Shown: positions 21,529 through 25,219 of the stretch, piece by piece
Numbering within the stretch: position 1 is the stretch's first letter
Layout of the letters: each line of letters starts with the position of its first letter
Source: JAAYCB01 sp012744395
GTDB taxonomy: Bacteria > Planctomycetota > Planctomycetia > Pirellulales > Thermoguttaceae
Direction of reading: 5' to 3'
NCBI GenBank assembly: GCA_028703175.1
Contig: JAQVNJ010000094.1
Coordinates: 1 to 25,219 of the forward strand
Length of the DNA: 25,219 bases
The notes under the pieces: generated by a model
Seen by the model: the letters and a program-made list of their open reading frames with translations, nothing else
Told to the model about the DNA's origin: nothing
Database searches by the model: none
Program-made: the position numbers and the translations under genes

Positions 21529-22050
21529 TCACTCCTTTTTGGGCGCACTTTTCGCGGCCGCTTCGGCAATCGCGTCGATCGCCTTGCCAACCTTGCTGAC
21601 TGGGATCGCCAGCGGTCCGGAGGCGATTGTGCCGGTGCCTTCCTCGGCGTCCTTGGTCCGCAGGAAATCGTACATCCGCTTTTCCGATTGGGCCGCCGCC
21701 ATGTCCAGGGGCGTGGCGCCGTGCTTGTCGCGGATATTCACGTCGGCGCCCTTGGCGATCAACTGCCCGGCGACCTTCAGATTGCCCATTCCGGCGGCGA
21801 TGTGCAGCGGTGTCCAACCGTAGTTGTCTTCCGGCTCGTTGATATCGGCTTTTCCGAAGAGCAGATTGTCCATGATTCCGGTGCGATCGTCCGAGAGATA
21901 GGCGATCACGTGCATCGCCGCCAGGCCGGACTTATTCTTCGCGCCGGTCTTGACGCCATCGCGAACGAGGCGGAAGACCGCCTGGCGGTCGCCGCGGTAG
22001 GTTGCCTGCAACAGTTCATCGACCTTCTTGCCGGAACCGAAAAGTGCCAT
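21529..22050 (-). CDS. ankyrin-repeat protein, cytoplasmic
   Basis: A 173-residue protein from ATG 22050 with AGGAGGAG eight bases upstream. No signal peptide or TM helix. Residues 11-40 form a degenerate first ankyrin unit (DELLQATYRGDRQAVFRLV). A second, longer unit runs to about 75. A canonical one covers 77-108 (NYGWTPLHIAAGMGNLKVAG, then LIAKGADVN). A fourth starts at RDKHGATPLDMAAAQ (107-121). The C-terminus (135-173) is Gly/Ala/Lys-rich. It is probably a protein-binding scaffold; no enzymatic domain. It lies 39 nt behind the PQQ-propeller gene in the same direction and probably shares its transcript. Confidence 0.87.
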   Translation of the reverse strand: MALFGSGKKVDELLQATYRGDRQAVFRLVRDGVKTGAKNKSGLAAMHVIAYLSDDRTGIMDNLLFGKADINEPEDNYGWTPLHIAAGMGNLKVAGQLIAKGADVNIRDKHGATPLDMAAAQSEKRMYDFLRTKDAEEGTGTIASGPLAIPVSKVGKAIDAIAEAAAKSAPKKE

Positions 22051-22089
22051 CTCTGCAACTCCTCCTAATCTTTACCTGGCTTGGCCCGT

Positions 22090-23442
22090 TTACCTGGTAC
22101 CCGCGGCCTGTCTCCGCGTGCTTTTCTCGCCGGTCTCCTGCGGCCAGTTGACCACATCATAACAGAATAGCGCGTTTTGTTCGCGGAGGTAGAGTCTTCC
22201 CCCGCTGATCACGGGGTGGACCCAACTTTGCCTGCGGCTGCGGATCGGGGGGGTGAAGCGGCCGCGGAGCTCGAATTCTTCGGGCGTCGCTCGCACAAGG
22301 CTGACCGGCCCGGCCTCATCGCGTGCGTAGAGCATTCCATCGGCAAAAAGGAGCGAGCACTTTCCGCAGGTTTCGTCTTGCCAGCGAACCCGGCCCGTCT
22401 TGTAGTCGAGGCAGCTCAGCTTGTTCGGATCGGCGCAGGTGTAGAGCGATCCGTTCCAGAGGACGGCGCCGCCATGGCCGAGCAGGAAGTCGGCCTTGAA
22501 ATAGACCTCCTTGGCGAGGAACTCCTCGCCGTGCTTCAGCGGCCAGACAACGCCGCTGCCGGCGCGGTCTCCGTCGGCAAAAATGGTCTGCCCGAACCAG
22601 ACCGGCGAGCAGGCGGCGATCGCTTGGGGGGCGGGCGGGTCGCGAGCGGTCCTGGCCCCGGGCGCGGCGGCGGCACGGGCCGACTCGCCCGCCGGCGGAT
22701 TCCAACGCCAGAGCAGACCGCCGCCGCGGACGCGAACGCCGATCAGCCCGGCGGCCGTCCGCTGGACGTATTGCTGGACCTCGCCGATCGAGACTTTGAC
22801 GAGCGACGCGCCGCTGGCCGGATCGCCGATCGGGGCGGCCCAGACCTTCTGCCCATTGACCCGCCAGAGGGCAAGCACGGTGGCCAGCGAACCGCCCGGC
22901 GTGCAGACCACCCAGTTGCCGTCGACCAGGGGCGATTCGCTGTAGCCGGTCTTGGCCGGGCTGCCGCCAAATTCGACAACCAGGTTCCGCCGCCACTCCA
23001 GCTGGCCGGACATCGTGTCGGCGCAGACCAAATCGCCGCTGATCCCCAGCGCGTAGACCCGATCGCGGTAGACGGCCGGGGTGCATCGCGGGCCGGCATG
23101 ACCGGCCCCTGCCTGGCGGATCGGGCCGATCGGGTAGGCCCAGATCACCCGCCCCCGGTTCGCGGAGTCGACGGCCATGAGCCACTCAGCGCCGTTCCGC
23201 TCTCCCATCGTGTAAAGCAGGCTGCCGACGACGGAGACTCCATAGAACCCCTGGCCGATCTGCTCGCTCCGCCACAGCAGACTGGGTCCGGCCTCGGGCC
23301 ACTCCTTCAGCAGACCCGTCTCGGTGCAGATCGCATCGCGATGCGGCCCGCGAAAACACGGCCAATCGGCCGCCGGGACCGGCCAGGCGGCGGCACCAAG
23401 AATTACCGTGATCGCTGCAACCGTTCGTCGCATCCAAGTCAC
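22090..23442 (-). CDS. exported PQQ-like beta-propeller protein (BamB-like repeats)
   Basis: A 450-residue protein. GTG 23442 is preferred because GGAG lies seven bases upstream; an ATG at 23433 is three codons inside and would give the same signal peptide (RRTVAAITVILGAAAWPVPAA). The mature N-terminus WPCFRGPHRDAICTETGLLK (27-46) followed by EWPEAGPSLLW is the opening typical of planctomycete PQQ-binding-like propeller proteins. Blade motifs follow, such as VYALGISGDLVCADTMSGQL, LYTCADPNKLSCLDYKTGRV and LYLREQNALFCYDV. Such proteins are exported, and their cofactor and function are mostly unproven; the full PQQ-dehydrogenase active-site set is not evident. An Ala/Pro-rich insertion (about 256-280) interrupts the propeller. 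Probably cotranscribed with the ankyrin gene. Confidence 0.85.
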   Translation of the reverse strand: MTWMRRTVAAITVILGAAAWPVPAADWPCFRGPHRDAICTETGLLKEWPEAGPSLLWRSEQIGQGFYGVSVVGSLLYTMGERNGAEWLMAVDSANRGRVIWAYPIGPIRQAGAGHAGPRCTPAVYRDRVYALGISGDLVCADTMSGQLEWRRNLVVEFGGSPAKTGYSESPLVDGNWVVCTPGGSLATVLALWRVNGQKVWAAPIGDPASGASLVKVSIGEVQQYVQRTAAGLIGVRVRGGGLLWRWNPPAGESARAAAAPGARTARDPPAPQAIAACSPVWFGQTIFADGDRAGSGVVWPLKHGEEFLAKEVYFKADFLLGHGGAVLWNGSLYTCADPNKLSCLDYKTGRVRWQDETCGKCSLLFADGMLYARDEAGPVSLVRATPEEFELRGRFTPPIRSRRQSWVHPVISGGRLYLREQNALFCYDVVNWPQETGEKSTRRQAAGTR

Positions 23443-23499
23443 TACGCTGCTCCGTGCCGAGAACCATGCCCGCCTTTGGGGGTGGCTGCGATGCACTGA

Positions 23500-23528
23500 A
23501 GTTTACCTCGGCACGCCGAGGCTGCCAA
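23500..23528 (-). promoter_or_regulatory. candidate promoter with a palindromic spacer for the propeller/ankyrin genes
   Basis: On the minus strand TTGGCA (23528-23523) and TAAACT (23505-23500) are spaced by 17 nt. The spacer is almost entirely filled by the inverted repeat CCTCGGC/GCCGAGG (23506-23512 and 23515-23521) with a 2-nt centre. That position would suit a repressor or a distorting activator. Transcription would begin near 23493. Confidence 0.42.
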
Positions 23529-23921
23529 TCCGCCGATTGCGGCGACTGTCTCGGTCTTGGACTGTCAGCGCCGGGGGTCGCTTCGGCCGATCTGCCAATT
23601 GCCGGCACCCGACTTGGGACAATGGTTGCAGGGGACGCGCGAAACGCCTTGTCGATGACTCTCCTGTTGCAGGATTCCCAGAACCGGAGCAAGACCCGCG
23701 TCGGCCGGCGGGATCGCCGGCGACCGCAATTTCCGGCGGATGGCCGGGCGTAACCCTTTCGAGGGAATTCATGGTCTGCCAGAAACACCCTGGAATTCGC
23801 ATCCAGAACGGCTTCTGCTGGCTCGCCCGGAATGCGCTAAGTTCTTGATGGCTCATGTTTTACAGCTTTCTCCGGGGCTCGCGCAAGTCAATTCAGCCCC
23901 CCATACTTCTGCCACGCTCGC

Positions 23922-23950
23922 TTGACTCAATAATTCCGCCTAGTTAAAGT
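23922..23950 (+). promoter_or_regulatory. candidate promoter of the DUF1559 gene
   Basis: TTGACT (23922-23927) and TAAAGT (23945-23950) are spaced by 17 nt and match five and four of six bases. Transcription would start near 23957 and leave a leader of about 194 nt, long for a single structural gene. Confidence 0.42.
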
Positions 23951-24150
23951 CAGGGCAGTGGCCATTCCCATCATCCATGTACCACTTACTTCTTCCTCAC
24001 TGAAATCTGTTCTTCCTGATTAGATTCCGATTTGTGGGAAATCACATTCCCGATCAGTATCAGTCGAGGCTTTGCGGCGGTCTCCGGGAGCGCAGCTCTC
24101 TGCCGTGAAACCCGGCATCCATCACGTTTCTCTCTAAAGGAGGACATGCG

Positions 24151-25200
24151 ATGTGGTGGCACAAACGGTGTGCAAGGCGGAATGGCTTCACCTTGGTCGA
24201 GTTGCTGGTGGTGATTGCGATCATCGGAATCTTGATCGCTTTGCTGCTGCCGGCGGTTCAGGCGGCCCGCGAGGCCGCCCGGCGGGCGCAGTGCAGCAAC
24301 AATCTGAAGCAGATCGGTCTGGGGCTGCTCAACTACGAATCGACGTTCAAGACATTCCCTCCCGATTGGGTGCTGACGGGCGATTTGAACGTCCAGGGCT
24401 GGGGAGTCAAGATCCTGCCGTTCATCGAGCAGAGCGCCCTCTATGATCGCTACGACACGCGCGTGCCGACAATCAACGAGGCAACAGCCTTTGGGTTCCC
24501 CGCCGCCGTCATCCAGTCGAATATCGCGGTCATCAACACCGAATTGGATGTATTCATCTGCCCCTCGGCTCCCGGTTCGGACCGGAACTACACCGGCGGC
24601 GGCACGCTGGCTGAGGGCTTGCCTCCGCTGAGTTGGAGCGCGGCGGCGTCGGATTATCTTGCCGTGGGCGGGGTGCGCAACGACCTCGCGAGTCTGGCTT
24701 ATGCCGGCAGGACCGCCGCGAGCAGTCGCGACGGAACGCTTCAACCCTGCCTGAACGCTCCGGCATTGGGCCACGTGGACATTAGCACAAGCCGCATTTC
24801 GGACGTCATCGATGGCACCTCCAACACGATCCTGATCGGTGAGCGCGTGGGCGGAAACGCGATTTATCTCAAGGGCGGCCGCGCGGCAACGGACGCGGAT
24901 CTTGCCCCCGACACGGTGGCCCAGAAGATCGGAGAGAACGGTGGCGGTTGGGGTGATTTTCTGAATAGCGACGTCTGGATGCAAGGAGCGCTGTACGATG
25001 GGCGGCGCGGTCCCTCGGGAGGGCCGTGCGGGATCAACTGCAACAATATCCGCGGCGACAGCTTCTACAGCTTCCATCCGGGCGGCGCGCAGTTCTTGAT
25101 GTGTGACGGTTCCGTGCAGTTTCTGTCCGAGAGTATTCATCAGTATTCGCTCGCCGCGCGGATCACGCGGGCTGGCAGCGAAGCCTCGCTCGATCCCTAG
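24151..25200 (+). CDS. DUF1559 protein with type IV prepilin/pseudopilin N-terminus
   Basis: A complete 349-residue protein from ATG 24151, with AAAGGAGG seven bases upstream. Residues 10-36 are a textbook class III signal: RNG then FTLVELLVVIAIIGILIALL. Prepilin peptidase would cut after G12 and methylate F13, with the invariant Glu at +5 (E17). A helix continues through PAVQAAREAARRAQCSNNLK. The DUF1559 domain follows, with YESTFKTFPPDW, an RISDVIDGTSNTILIGERVG segment and the closing FHPGGAQFLMCDGSVQFLSE. DUF1559 families are hugely expanded in planctomycetes, usually dozens per genome. They are thought to be pseudopilin-related surface or secretion proteins, without a settled function. 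No other pilus gene is in the window. Confidence 0.93.
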   Translation: MWWHKRCARRNGFTLVELLVVIAIIGILIALLLPAVQAAREAARRAQCSNNLKQIGLGLLNYESTFKTFPPDWVLTGDLNVQGWGVKILPFIEQSALYDRYDTRVPTINEATAFGFPAAVIQSNIAVINTELDVFICPSAPGSDRNYTGGGTLAEGLPPLSWSAAASDYLAVGGVRNDLASLAYAGRTAASSRDGTLQPCLNAPALGHVDISTSRISDVIDGTSNTILIGERVGGNAIYLKGGRAATDADLAPDTVAQKIGENGGGWGDFLNSDVWMQGALYDGRRGPSGGPCGINCNNIRGDSFYSFHPGGAQFLMCDGSVQFLSESIHQYSLAARITRAGSEASLDP

Positions 25201-25219
25201 TCGCGCGCCAGCGGAGTGC

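Larger units (their letters stand above)
23443..24150. other. 708-nt divergent intergenic region without a supported gene
   Basis: It lies between the propeller gene and the DUF1559 gene and holds both promoters. Short open frames at 23503-23856 (-) and 23740-23925 (+) have no good ribosome-binding site and no recognised domain. The part from about 23860 to 24060 is AT-richer than the rest of the window. Confidence 0.5.

Noticed and set aside
22177..23499. 440-codon plus-strand frame opposite the PQQ-propeller gene
   Set aside because: Antisense shadow; the minus strand carries a signal peptide and the family's N-terminal signature.
23503..23856. 117-codon minus-strand frame in the right-hand intergenic region, starting MSHQELSAFRASQQ
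   Set aside because: The first 35 residues look somewhat protein-like (PFWMRIPGCFW), but the rest is low-complexity, the nearest GGAG is 13 nt from the ATG, and it runs into the propeller promoter. At most a gene remnant.
1..25219. CRISPR array, tRNA or rRNA genes, insertion sequences, phage attachment sites
   Set aside because: No regularly spaced identical short repeats, no transposase- or integrase-like protein, and no tRNA-like cloverleaf or rRNA segment was noticed on either strand. A covariance-model scan would be needed to exclude small RNAs.

Overview
The window looks like GC-rich chromosomal DNA from a planctomycete, probably Pirellulales-like. This rests on a co-occurrence of protein types typical of that phylum: a DUF1559 pseudopilin-like protein with a textbook prepilin N-terminus, two giant surface proteins with LEPR-XLL-type N-termini, a DUF1573 protein with an SCGCT motif, two secreted DUF1080 (3-keto-disaccharide hydrolase-like) proteins, an exported PQQ-propeller protein and a sulfatase. 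No lineage marker gene (rRNA, ribosomal protein) is present, so the assignment is inference.

Layout from left to right. 1-63: possible start of a gene leaving the left edge on the minus strand. 621-1730 (+): SAM-dependent methyltransferase, closed by an intrinsic terminator at 1899-1929 that abuts the promoter of the next gene. 1965-6563 (+): a 1,532-residue protein made of a LEPR-XLL motif, eleven 48-residue repeats, a full sulfatase domain with an intact CxPSR site, and nine ELW-type propeller repeats. 6547-9138 (-): a second LEPR-XLL protein with the same 48-residue repeats, convergent with the first and overlapping it by 17 nt. 9757-10743 (+): DUF1573 protein. Minus-strand block from 15861 down to 10783: MFS transporter with a periplasmic-loop domain insertion, two DUF1080 paralogs, a PH-like membrane protein, a PPP-type phosphatase, and (from its own promoter) a small one-haem cytochrome c-like protein. 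Plus-strand block from 16234: exported DJ-1/PfpI protein, a GT39-type membrane glycosyltransferase whose frame stays open to 19946, then a lipoprotein to 21496. A GT2 glycosyltransferase (18489-19595, -) lies wholly antisense inside the GT39 open frame. 21529-23442 (-): ankyrin protein downstream of a PQQ-propeller protein. 24151-25200 (+): DUF1559 protein.

Functionally the window mixes cell-surface and polysaccharide functions: a surface sulfatase, DUF1080 proteins next to an MFS carrier (suggesting glycan or sugar use), two glycosyltransferases, and several exported proteins of unknown role. The links between blocks are inferred from adjacency only. No tRNA, rRNA, CRISPR array, insertion sequence or attachment site was seen.

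The observations most worth following are (a) the repeat-sulfatase-propeller fusion and its convergent repeat partner, (b) the MFS carrier with a DUF11-like domain between TM7 and TM8, and (c) the GT39/GT2 pair that uses the same triplets on opposite strands. Long open frames antisense to real genes are common here because their codon registers coincide and the GC-rich genes rarely use TTA, CTA or TCA. Most of these were rejected as shadows.
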